DNA of 7,549 bases from Pseudomonadota bacterium (GTDB taxonomy: Bacteria > Pseudomonadota > Gammaproteobacteria > Steroidobacterales > Steroidobacteraceae). The notes below the pieces were generated by a model. That model was given only the letters and a program-made list of their open reading frames with translations, did no database searches and was not told where the DNA came from. The stretch spans positions 1-7,549 of the forward strand of contig JAKADE010000123.1 in assembly GCA_021820785.1 (NCBI GenBank), read 5' to 3'. Shown here one piece after another: positions 1-5,963 of the stretch (its first letter is position 1; each line of letters begins with the position of its first letter). Position numbers and translations under genes: made by a program.

Positions 1-1
1 A

Positions 2-184
2 CAGAACGCGGCGCCGTCGGCGCCGGCAACTCAACCGCGCACGCGCCTTTCGAACCGGAAGCGGGGCGAGCGCGGCGGGAAAGTTCCGGGTCAAGTGCCC
101 CGGTTGCCGCCGCTGCCGCGCACGCAACTCGAAGTGACAGGCACCTCGGTGGAAAGTCCCGACCCCTTCGAAGTGTTGGAGTAG
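2..184 (+). CDS. tniA: C-terminal tail of TniA/TnsB-like DDE transposase (partial, 5' end outside window)
   Basis: About 60 codons are open from the window edge to a TAG at 182-184, with mostly G/C third positions. The peptide is basic and proline-rich, then ends in an acidic-hydrophobic tail (DPFEVLE). The DDE catalytic core is not in the window, so the family call rests on position: the gene stops 4 bp before the tniB start, and in Tn402/Tn5053 elements tniA lies directly upstream of tniB. In the related TnsB and MuA transposases the extreme C-terminus contacts the AAA+ partner (TnsC, MuB), so a short tail of this kind is expected. The other two forward frames are also partly open. One ends at a TGA near 135 and carries a CPGC motif, but it has no link to tniB. 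Confidence is moderate. Confidence 0.6.
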   Translation, partial: QNAAPSAPATQPRTRLSNRKRGERGGKVPGQVPRLPPLPRTQLEVTGTSVESPDPFEVLE

Positions 185-188
185 TGCG

Positions 189-1358
189 ATGGAAGAGGAT
201 ACCGCCCAGTCCCGACCCGACCCATCGTCCAAGAATGCGCCGCGGTCGGCCGCCGCGCGCGCCCGCAAGGATGCGCGCGGCCGACCGGCCCGGGGCGTAA
301 GAGTCCGTTCGCACTCCCTTGACACGCCGTTGGCCGCGGGGATCGACGCGACGCACCAGGAGACCTGGCCGCACCTCGACCCGGTCATCCACTCCATCGC
401 CGCCGAGGACGATCTCGCGCGTGCGCGCCATATCCTCAAGGACCTGTACGTCAGTCACCCGCCCGCCCAGCAGGTGGAACGGCAGATCGAACAGCTGATC
501 CGGCTGCCGCGACGCATTCGCATGCCGGGGCTGTTTCTCTGCGGCGATTCGGGCATGGGCAAGACGCACCTGTTGCGTCGCATTGAGCGGCGGCACCCCG
601 AACGCGATGACCCGACGACGAAGCGGCACATCCGCCCGGTGCTTTACGCGCAGGTGCCGGCCGCCCCGACGGTGCGCACGCTGCGGCGAACGCTGATCGA
701 TGAGGCGAACATTGCGTTTCTGGACCACCCGGCGAAACCGTTGCCCCAATCGGTGCTGCGCCGGGGCCTGGCGGCGGCGGGCACCGAACTCATCGTGCTC
801 GATGAGATCCACAACATCGAGCACATGGACGGCAAACAGCGAACGTGGCTGCGGGACTGGATACGCTGTCTCTCGAACGAAACGCAACGGCCGATCGTGC
901 TCGCGGGCACCGAGGAGTTCGAATCCGCCCTCCTGAGCGACCGGCAGCTCTCGAGCCGCTATCCGATCGTGCGGCTCCCGCGATGGTCCGCGGGCCCTGA
1001 GCTCGCGGCCTTCCTGCAGGGCTACGAGCGGGCGTGCCCGCTGCGCCTCGCCTCCCGCCTTTCGGATCCCGCGGTGATGCACGCGCTGCTGCAGGAGACC
1101 GAAGGCATCACCGACTCGATCATCCGCTGCCTGCAGGCGGCAGCGCTGGTTGCGATCCGCGAGGGGACCGAGCGCATCGTCCCGGAGTATTTGAGTTGGT
1201 GGCGCGATCCGCCGCTGCTCTCGTACTACGAGGCGGCAGAGGCGGAGCCCGAAAACGTGATCCTCGCGCGAGCCTGGCTCCGAGACGAACGGCGGGCGCC
1301 GCCGCCGCTGGCGCCGCCCGGGCGCGCGCGCAATCGCGCCACGCTGTGGACGATATGA
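189..1358 (+). CDS. tniB: TniB, AAA+ ATPase of Tn402/Tn5053-type transposition (TnsC/MuB-like)
   Basis: This is a 389-residue ATPase that, by analogy with TnsC and MuB, assembles on target DNA and links the transposase to the target site chosen by TniQ. Walker A is GDSGMGKT (about 119-126), preceded by a strand (LFLC). Walker B is LIVLDE (201-206), continuing into the DEIHNIE signature typical of TniB. A sensor-1 strand VLAGTEE (237-243) and a candidate arginine finger in SSRYP (R257) follow. The C-terminal helical lid is about 265-340. Residues 1-60 are low-complexity and rich in Arg, Ala and Pro, and the last 20 are Pro/Ala-rich, so the protein is longer than the roughly 300 residues usual for TniB. 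The ATG start has a GGAG ribosome site at 178-181 with 7-nt spacing, overlapping the end of the upstream transposase gene. The stop overlaps the tniQ start as ATGA. Confidence 0.95.
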   Translation: MEEDTAQSRPDPSSKNAPRSAAARARKDARGRPARGVRVRSHSLDTPLAAGIDATHQETWPHLDPVIHSIAAEDDLARARHILKDLYVSHPPAQQVERQIEQLIRLPRRIRMPGLFLCGDSGMGKTHLLRRIERRHPERDDPTTKRHIRPVLYAQVPAAPTVRTLRRTLIDEANIAFLDHPAKPLPQSVLRRGLAAAGTELIVLDEIHNIEHMDGKQRTWLRDWIRCLSNETQRPIVLAGTEEFESALLSDRQLSSRYPIVRLPRWSAGPELAAFLQGYERACPLRLASRLSDPAVMHALLQETEGITDSIIRCLQAAALVAIREGTERIVPEYLSWWRDPPLLSYYEAAEAEPENVILARAWLRDERRAPPPLAPPGRARNRATLWTI

Positions 1359-2596
1359 AAGGGCTGCGACGGACCGTGCTCGCGCGCGCACCGCTGCGGC
1401 CCCGGGCGCGGCTCGCCCTCGCGCCCCGGCTGCACGCGAACGAGACGCTCACTTCCTGGCTCGAGCGCTTCGCCGGCGCCTACGGCATGACGGTGCGCGA
1501 ATTTGTGCTCTGGCTGGGTTACCCGGATTTTCTGGGATACGCTCAGGCGCCCTACGATCTGGATGTGTCTCAGCCGCCGGATCTGGCCGCAGTGCTGGGC
1601 GCGCACGCCGGTCTCGATGCGCAACGCATCGCGGCGCATCGCATGGGAAGCTCCGGTGCCCTGCCGCCTGAGCGTCGACGCGTGTTCTGTCCTGAGTGCT
1701 GGGCGGAGGAGGGCGCCTACCGGCGCTTCGAGTGGGCACGAGGCTGGTCGCTCGTGTGCCCTCGTCATCGTCGAGTCTTGCGCGAGCGGCCACGACCCAA
1801 GGGCCCATTGGTCCGCTGGCATGAGGAGTCGTGGAGCGAGTTCTATCGGGATGCGAGTTTCTGGAGGGATCTGCGCCCCTCGTGGCAGAGCGAAGAGTGG
1901 CAGTGGATCTGTGCAAACCTGGGTGTCGACCCGCATGCGGAATTCCTGCACGCCTGGCCGTGGCTCCTCGATCTCTCGGGAGCGCCCAACCGGCGCAGCA
2001 GTGCGTCCGAGGTCAAAGAGGACCTCGCGCTCTACGGGATGATCCGGTTCTGGCAGGCCTCGTTGTTGCAGGCACTCGATGCGTCGATTCCGCAGGAGGA
2101 TCTCATGACCGATACCTCGGGTGGCCACATCTGCGATGTGCGCACGCCCGACGTGCCGCACCGGATCCGCTTGCTGGCCGGCACGGTCGCGCGGCACCTC
2201 TGGGTGCGGCTCACCGAAGGGCACTGGCGGTGCGGCCGGCACGAGACTCTCGAGCGAGTGCTGAACGAGCCGGGGCGCTGGAACGACGAGGAGTGGTGGC
2301 TCGAGCAGCGCCTGCGGACCTGGCCGGCCGCGTTGCAAGCCTCGGGCCGAGAGCTCTTTCGACGGACGGATCCCTTCGTGCAGCTGCCGCCCTGGGAGCG
2401 CTGCCGCCAGTGCGTTCGGGGCGTCGATGGGGCCGTCCGGGAAGTGCTCTCGATCTGCCTGCCCGAAAGTTGGCACTGTCTCGCCCGGGACGCCTCCGTC
2501 GAGGATGCGCTCGCCGCGCTCCTGGGGCGCTATTCCTCGGTCGCGGGGGACGACAGGAGATTCGCCGCCCGGCTCGACTGCACGGCGCCGGATTGA
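1355..2596 (+). CDS. tniQ: TniQ family zinc-binding transposition protein
   Basis: This 413-residue protein, similar in length to Tn5053 TniQ, belongs to the TniQ/TnsD group, which selects the target and recruits the AAA+ ATPase. The N-terminal TniQ domain shows the usual opening (LHANETLTSWLERFA, about 27-41), and a zinc site is formed by FCPEC (C112, C115) and VCPRH (C135, H138) around the conserved WARGWSLVCP stretch. A second CxxC pair (C350, C353) lies near the C-terminus. The start chosen is the ATG at 1355, which overlaps the tniB TGA (ATGA). The frame stays open upstream inside tniB, but that part is a shadow of tniB. No strong ribosome site precedes this ATG, so translation is probably coupled to tniB. 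The last 22 codons lie opposite the 3' end of the recombinase gene on the other strand. Confidence 0.93.
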   Translation: MKGLRRTVLARAPLRPRARLALAPRLHANETLTSWLERFAGAYGMTVREFVLWLGYPDFLGYAQAPYDLDVSQPPDLAAVLGAHAGLDAQRIAAHRMGSSGALPPERRRVFCPECWAEEGAYRRFEWARGWSLVCPRHRRVLRERPRPKGPLVRWHEESWSEFYRDASFWRDLRPSWQSEEWQWICANLGVDPHAEFLHAWPWLLDLSGAPNRRSSASEVKEDLALYGMIRFWQASLLQALDASIPQEDLMTDTSGGHICDVRTPDVPHRIRLLAGTVARHLWVRLTEGHWRCGRHETLERVLNEPGRWNDEEWWLEQRLRTWPAALQASGRELFRRTDPFVQLPPWERCRQCVRGVDGAVREVLSICLPESWHCLARDASVEDALAALLGRYSSVAGDDRRFAARLDCTAPD

Positions 2597-3675
2597 TAGT
2601 ACCGCAGGAACGTCATGACGCTGCGGTGTCCGGTGAGCGCCATTGCCTCTTTCAAGGGCACGTTCTGCCGGCCGGCTTCGGTGATGAAACCGGAGCGTAG
2701 GGAGTGGGCGCCGAAATCCCCCTCGAGCCCGGCGAGCGCCGTGCGCCGCTTCACGATGCGCCAGACGGCCTGGTCGGCGAGCGGCTCGGCGGCCTTCGAG
2801 CCGCGGATGCGCCGAAAGATCGCCCCTGAGGTCACCCCGGAGGCCTCAAGCCAGGCGGCGAGGCCCGCGGCGGCCACCCCGACGACCGGCTTCACGGCAT
2901 CCTCGTTGTCCGCCGTGCCCGCCTGGTCGGTCTTCGAGTGCGCGAGTCGGTAGAGATACGTCTTGTCGTCCACCTTCGTGAGATTCTCCATCACGGCGCC
3001 TGCGACCTCGGAGCGCCGCCGGCCGCCGGAGGCCCAGGCGAAAAGAAGCAGCGCCCGGTCGCGCACGCCGACGAGGCCGTCCGTACAGGTCGCGAGCATC
3101 GCGGTGAGCGGATCCTTGGTGAGCGCCGCCTTGGCGGCCGGTCGCACCCCGCGGGTCGCGTGGGCGCGGCGGATGCGTCGCACGAGCTCCCGGACTGCGG
3201 GATCGCGGACGGGATTCGCGAGTTCGCGCAGCTGGTGCGCTTTGGAGAGCACCGCAAGGCGATGCAACACCGTGTTGAGCGCCGGGGCGCCGCGGGAGGC
3301 CTTGAACCCACCGGCCACCAGGGCCTCATCAATCGCATCCGGCAGATCATGGACGAGTGCGCCCTCCGCAGCACCGGGTGCCCCGGCGCCGCCGGCGCGC
3401 TGCACGTGATCGACCAGGAACTGCAGCACCACCGGCACCGGCAGTGGCAAGGCGAGAGCGCGCCGATAGCGCAGCCGAAACCACGCCACCCAGTAGCGGA
3501 GCGCGCTCGCATAGCTGCGCACCGTGTTCGCCGATTCCCCTTCCTTCAAGAGCGCTGCGACGGAGGCCTGCGCCTCCGCATGCAGCACCTGCGGATCGAG
3601 CCCTGTCACGCAATCGCGCGGCACGAGGGCGGCGCGCGTGCGGGTGCCGGTTGGGTGAGTGTGCCGTTTCCGCAT
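2530..3675 (-). CDS. Tyrosine site-specific recombinase, likely TnpS-type cointegrate resolvase
   Basis: A 381-residue phage-integrase-family recombinase starting at the ATG on 3675. The N-terminal SAM-like core-binding domain (about 30-170) includes the SANTVRSYASALRYWVAWF stretch. The catalytic domain (about 190-370) has the full set of residues, in ATG numbering: R220 (GGRRRSEV), K248 (HSKTDQAG), H324 and R327 (HSLR), H350 (TGHRS) and nucleophile Y359 (FLRYY), nine residues after H350 as in XerD. It therefore looks active. An in-frame TTG at 3714 would add 13 residues, but that TTG is the first three bases of a consensus TTGACA -35 box, so I reject it. The gene converges on tniQ, overlapping it by 67 bp, and diverges from a coiled-coil DNA-binding protein. 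Tn402/Tn5053 elements normally carry a serine resolvase here. The arrangement matches tnpS/tnpT of Tn4651-type transposons, so a role in resolving cointegrates is inferred. An integrase with another role cannot be excluded. Confidence 0.92.
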   Translation of the reverse strand: MRKRHTHPTGTRTRAALVPRDCVTGLDPQVLHAEAQASVAALLKEGESANTVRSYASALRYWVAWFRLRYRRALALPLPVPVVLQFLVDHVQRAGGAGAPGAAEGALVHDLPDAIDEALVAGGFKASRGAPALNTVLHRLAVLSKAHQLRELANPVRDPAVRELVRRIRRAHATRGVRPAAKAALTKDPLTAMLATCTDGLVGVRDRALLLFAWASGGRRRSEVAGAVMENLTKVDDKTYLYRLAHSKTDQAGTADNEDAVKPVVGVAAAGLAAWLEASGVTSGAIFRRIRGSKAAEPLADQAVWRIVKRRTALAGLEGDFGAHSLRSGFITEAGRQNVPLKEAMALTGHRSVMTFLRYYQSGAVQSSRAANLLSSPATEE

Positions 3676-3692
3676 ATTTATAGTAGAATATG
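3673..3692. repeat. Inverted repeat CATATT-N8-AATATG, candidate recombinase core or operator
   Basis: Perfect 6-bp arms (3673-3678 and 3687-3692) flank an 8-bp spacer in the most AT-rich part of the window. Arm and spacer geometry resemble a tyrosine-recombinase core site, where two recombinase-binding arms flank a 6-8-bp crossover region, though arms of 9-13 bp would be more usual and these do not extend well. The left arm contains the recombinase start codon and the right arm its -10 box, so occupancy would shut the gene off. The function is inferred. Confidence 0.4.
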
Positions 3693-3714
3693 TGTTATAT
3701 ATCGCTAATGTCAA
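3687..3714 (-). promoter_or_regulatory. Sigma-70-type promoter of the tyrosine recombinase
   Basis: Reading the minus strand, a perfect -35 TTGACA (3714-3709) is followed after 16 bp by CATATT (3692-3687), a 4/6 match to the -10 consensus. Transcription would then begin roughly 5-10 nt before the recombinase ATG at 3675, giving a leaderless or near-leaderless mRNA. No Shine-Dalgarno sequence is visible before this ATG, which agrees. The -10 box is also the right arm of an inverted repeat, so protein binding there would repress the gene. Confidence 0.5.
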
Positions 3715-3718
3715 GGTC

Positions 3719-3749
3719 GACTCATGGTAAGGATCTCTTATCGTGAGTC
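3719..3749. repeat. Inverted repeat GACTCA-N19-TGAGTC, candidate binding site for the coiled-coil protein
   Basis: Six-base perfect arms at 3719-3724 and 3744-3749 extend inward to eight with one mismatch. They surround the annotated ATG of the KfrA-like gene. KfrA-type proteins bind repeats at their own promoters, and TnpT binds inverted repeats in its resolution site, so this is a plausible target. Arms this short can arise by chance, so confidence is low. Confidence 0.25.
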
Positions 3750-4839
3750 ATTTTACGACAGGGTAGGGCACCGAGTGACCACCGAATCTCATCCCGAGGA
3801 AAAGCCCGCCGCCCGGCACCGCTCCGACGCGCCGTACGAATCCCGGCTCACGCCGGCGTTGGATCCCGCGACCGCAGAGCCGCCGTCGGACGATGCGCAG
3901 AGCGCACCGGAGCGGCGCGCCGCCGGACCACCGCGGGCCCGGCGCGTCTCGGCCGCCGAGGTCTTCGCGGCCGCCGACGCGCTGCTCGTCGAGGGCCACC
4001 GGCCCACCATCGACCGGGTCCGGGTGTGCCTGGGGCGCGGCTCGCCCAATACCATCAATGAGCATCTCGATGCCTGGTGGCGCCAGCTCGGCGCCCGGAT
4101 CCGCGACCTCCCCGGACAGGAATTCCCGCAGCTGCCCGAGCGCGTCGCGCACACGTTGCAGCTGCTCTGGAATGAAGCGCTGAAAGGTGCGCACGACGCG
4201 CTGCGTGACGCCGTGACCGCCCGCGAGGACGCGCTGGAGCATCGGGAGAAGGCGCTGACGGAACGTGAGCACCAGTTGGAAGAAGAGCGGCAGGCTCTGG
4301 CGGCCCGCGGCTCGGCACTCGAGGACAGTCTCGCGCTTGCCCGCGCCCAGCTCGGCGAATCCAATCAGCGCGCGGCAGCTCTCGAGCAGGCGCTACGCGA
4401 CCGCGAAGAGTCCCTGGGGAGCCTCCAGCGGCGGGTCGAGCAGCTCGAAGCTCAGGCCGCGAGTTTCGCTGACCGACTGGAAGCCGAGCAGAAGGCACGC
4501 GTTGTCGAGCGTGCCAAATTCGATGAACGCTATGATGCCGCCGAGCGGCGGTGGTTGACCGAGGTGGACCAGGCGCGAGAGCGCCTCAAGGTGAGTGAAA
4601 GGCAAGCGCGGGCCGACGCCGCGGACTGCGCTCGACTCCAAGATGAGCTCCAGCGCGCGAAGCGCGAAGCACTCGAAGCGGTTCACGAGCTCAAAACCGC
4701 CCGCGTGGTCAACGCGGAGCTGCGTGAGCGCATCAAGGCTTTCGGGGATCATTCGACGGCGTCCACCGGTCGGCGTCGCAAGTCGCGGCGGCCCCAACGG
4801 ACGGCGTCTCCACGCAAGCGAGCGAACAAGACCCCGTAG
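3724..4839 (+). CDS. KfrA_N-domain DNA-binding protein with long coiled coil, likely TnpT-like
   Basis: A 371-residue protein. Residues 1-72 are low-complexity and probably disordered. Residues about 75-125 match the KfrA N-terminal DNA-binding family: VFAAADALLVEG, PTIDRVRVCLGRGSPNTIN, then LDAWWRQLG. Residues about 155-340 are almost entirely Glu/Gln/Arg/Ala/Leu heptads, a long coiled coil that would mediate dimerisation or bridging. The tail 349-369 is strongly basic. Plasmid KfrA proteins are autoregulated transcription factors linked to partition. In the Tn4651 resolution system the auxiliary protein TnpT is a DNA-binding partner encoded divergently from the tyrosine recombinase, as here, so I favour an accessory role in recombination. 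The ATG at 3724 has an AAGG site 7 nt upstream. The first 17 codons use several codons rare in the rest of the gene (AGG twice, GTA twice, TCA), so a GTG at 3775 is a credible alternative start. A plasmid-type KfrA regulator is the alternative identity. Confidence 0.88.
   Translation: MVRISYRESFYDRVGHRVTTESHPEEKPAARHRSDAPYESRLTPALDPATAEPPSDDAQSAPERRAAGPPRARRVSAAEVFAAADALLVEGHRPTIDRVRVCLGRGSPNTINEHLDAWWRQLGARIRDLPGQEFPQLPERVAHTLQLLWNEALKGAHDALRDAVTAREDALEHREKALTEREHQLEEERQALAARGSALEDSLALARAQLGESNQRAAALEQALRDREESLGSLQRRVEQLEAQAASFADRLEAEQKARVVERAKFDERYDAAERRWLTEVDQARERLKVSERQARADAADCARLQDELQRAKREALEAVHELKTARVVNAELRERIKAFGDHSTASTGRRRKSRRPQRTASPRKRANKTP
3766..3777 (+). promoter_or_regulatory. Alternative ribosome site and GTG start for the KfrA-like gene
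   Basis: A GGG at 3766-3768, preceded by TA, lies 6 nt before an in-frame GTG at 3775. Codons downstream of this GTG follow the GC-rich bias of the gene, while the 17 codons upstream do not. This could be the true start, which would shorten the protein to 354 residues. The conserved DNA-binding domain is unaffected either way. Confidence 0.35.
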
Positions 4840-4883
4840 TATTCAGATTCCCAAGGTCCAGCGACGCGGGACAGGGGAGATCC

Positions 4884-5963
4884 ATGCCGACCGCAAAAGA
4901 GCTTCTTGCAGGGCGAACACTCAACAATGGCTGGAAGGTGACGCAGAGGGTCGCACACGCGGCGGGTGAAACCGGGGGTCACTTCTCCACCGGCTACCTC
5001 GTGGAGTCTCCTTCGGGGACACAACATTTTCTGAAGGCGATCGATTTTGAAGCGGCCATGCGAGATCGAGACCCGGCCCGGGCCCTTCAGGCTTTGACCG
5101 AGGCATTCAACCTCGAGCGCGACATTCTGAACCTGAGCAAAAGCAAGCGCATGAGTCATGTCGTCACGGTCATCGAAGACGGCACTGAGACGGTATCCGT
5201 CCCCGGCCCACCGCCGGCCGACCCACCGCAGACCGTTCAGTACCTCATTTTTGAGCTCGCGCACGAAAGCCTGCGGCACATGGTCACGGTGTCCAAGCGG
5301 CTCCCGATGTCGCAGGCGCTTTCGGCCCTCCACAACATTGCCAACGGGCTACGACAGCTGCATGGCGCGCAGGTCGCCCATCAGGACATGAAACCCTCGA
5401 ATGCGCTGCGCTTTCCGGACGGGCTATTCAAAGTCTGCGATGTCGGACGGGCGTCGATGAAGGGGCGCGCGGCGCCGCACGATGGCTTGCCTTTCGCGGG
5501 CGAACGCACTTACGCCCCTCCCGAACTCCTGTATGGCCAGGTGGATCCGGATTTTGTGGTACGCCGGCTCGGGTGTGATGCGTATCTGCTGGGGAGCCTT
5601 GCCGCATTCCTGATTACTGGCTTGCCCATGACGGCGATGATTGCGGAGGAGCTCGATCCGGCGGCTCGGCCGGCGGTATGGACCGGCACCTATGCTGGCG
5701 TTCTCGGTCAGGTCCGGGCGGCCTACGCTCGAGCGCTCGATCGAGTGGCGGGCGAGATTCCGGCTGACGCCCCGTACCGAGACGAGCTGCTGACCTGCAT
5801 CCGGCAGCTCTGCGACCCGGATCCCGCTCTGCGCGGCCACCCGCTCACGCGGGCAACGCTCGCTGGCGTCGGGAACGTCTATGATCTCGAGCGCTACGTC
5901 TCGATCTTCGATCGCCTGTCTTACGAGGCAAAGATCGACGAGCGACGCAAGGCCCGTCAATGA
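4884..5963 (+). CDS. Hanks-type Ser/Thr protein kinase, soluble, cargo gene
   Basis: A 359-residue cytosolic protein that is essentially one kinase domain, with no membrane segment, PASTA repeats or signal peptide. Kinase landmarks in order: a glycine-containing nucleotide loop (about 27-40, GETGGHFSTGYLV), ATP-anchoring Lys51 (HFLKAID), helix-C Glu78 (NLERD), hinge about 121-125 (LIFEL), catalytic loop HQDMKPSN (166-173, base D168, N173), metal-binding DVG (186-188, replacing DFG), APPE (211-214), helix-F Asp232 (CDAYLLG) and subdomain-XI Arg317. All residues needed for phosphotransfer are present; Gln replaces the Arg of HRD. A strong GGGGAG ribosome site (4874-4879) precedes the ATG. A 44-bp gap without a visible promoter or terminator separates it from the KfrA-like gene, and its stop overlaps the next start (ATGA). 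The TPR partner is the obvious candidate substrate or sensor. The biological role is unknown; defence or stress signalling is inferred from the mobile context. Confidence 0.9.
   Translation: MPTAKELLAGRTLNNGWKVTQRVAHAAGETGGHFSTGYLVESPSGTQHFLKAIDFEAAMRDRDPARALQALTEAFNLERDILNLSKSKRMSHVVTVIEDGTETVSVPGPPPADPPQTVQYLIFELAHESLRHMVTVSKRLPMSQALSALHNIANGLRQLHGAQVAHQDMKPSNALRFPDGLFKVCDVGRASMKGRAAPHDGLPFAGERTYAPPELLYGQVDPDFVVRRLGCDAYLLGSLAAFLITGLPMTAMIAEELDPAARPAVWTGTYAGVLGQVRAAYARALDRVAGEIPADAPYRDELLTCIRQLCDPDPALRGHPLTRATLAGVGNVYDLERYVSIFDRLSYEAKIDERRKARQ

Larger units (their letters stand above)
3676..3774. other. Divergent control region and candidate resolution (rst-like) site
   Basis: This AT-rich stretch lies between the minus-strand recombinase and the plus-strand DNA-binding protein. 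It holds the recombinase promoter, the right half of the CATATT/AATATG repeat and a second inverted repeat (GACTCA at 3719-3724, TGAGTC at 3744-3749). In Tn4651-type elements the site acted on by TnpS and TnpT lies in exactly this position, between divergent tnpS and tnpT, which is why I propose a resolution site here. On the plus strand the -10-like hexamers TATAGT (3679-3684) and TAGAAT (3684-3689) are present, but no convincing -35 is correctly spaced from them. If the downstream gene starts at its ATG, the non-coding part is only 48 bp (3676-3723). If it starts at the GTG on 3775, the whole stretch is non-coding. Confidence 0.4.

Noticed and set aside
3..137. Alternative frame with a CPGCRRC motif at the window start
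   Set aside because: It ends at TGA 135-137 with no relation to tniB. The frame ending at 184 leads directly into the tniB ribosome site and fits the expected transposase C-terminus better.
1226..2476. Long minus-strand open frame (416 codons) antisense to tniQ
   Set aside because: It mirrors the high-GC coding frame of tniQ, shows no domain or ribosome site, and tniQ itself has convincing family motifs.
1831..2700. Plus-strand open frame of 289 codons across the tniQ 3' end
   Set aside because: It is an out-of-frame shadow of tniQ running into the antisense of the recombinase, with a composition of Arg/Ala/Gly/Pro and no motif.
2938..3708. Plus-strand open frame of 256 codons opposite the recombinase
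   Set aside because: The minus-strand frame encodes a recombinase with all catalytic residues, so this is its shadow.
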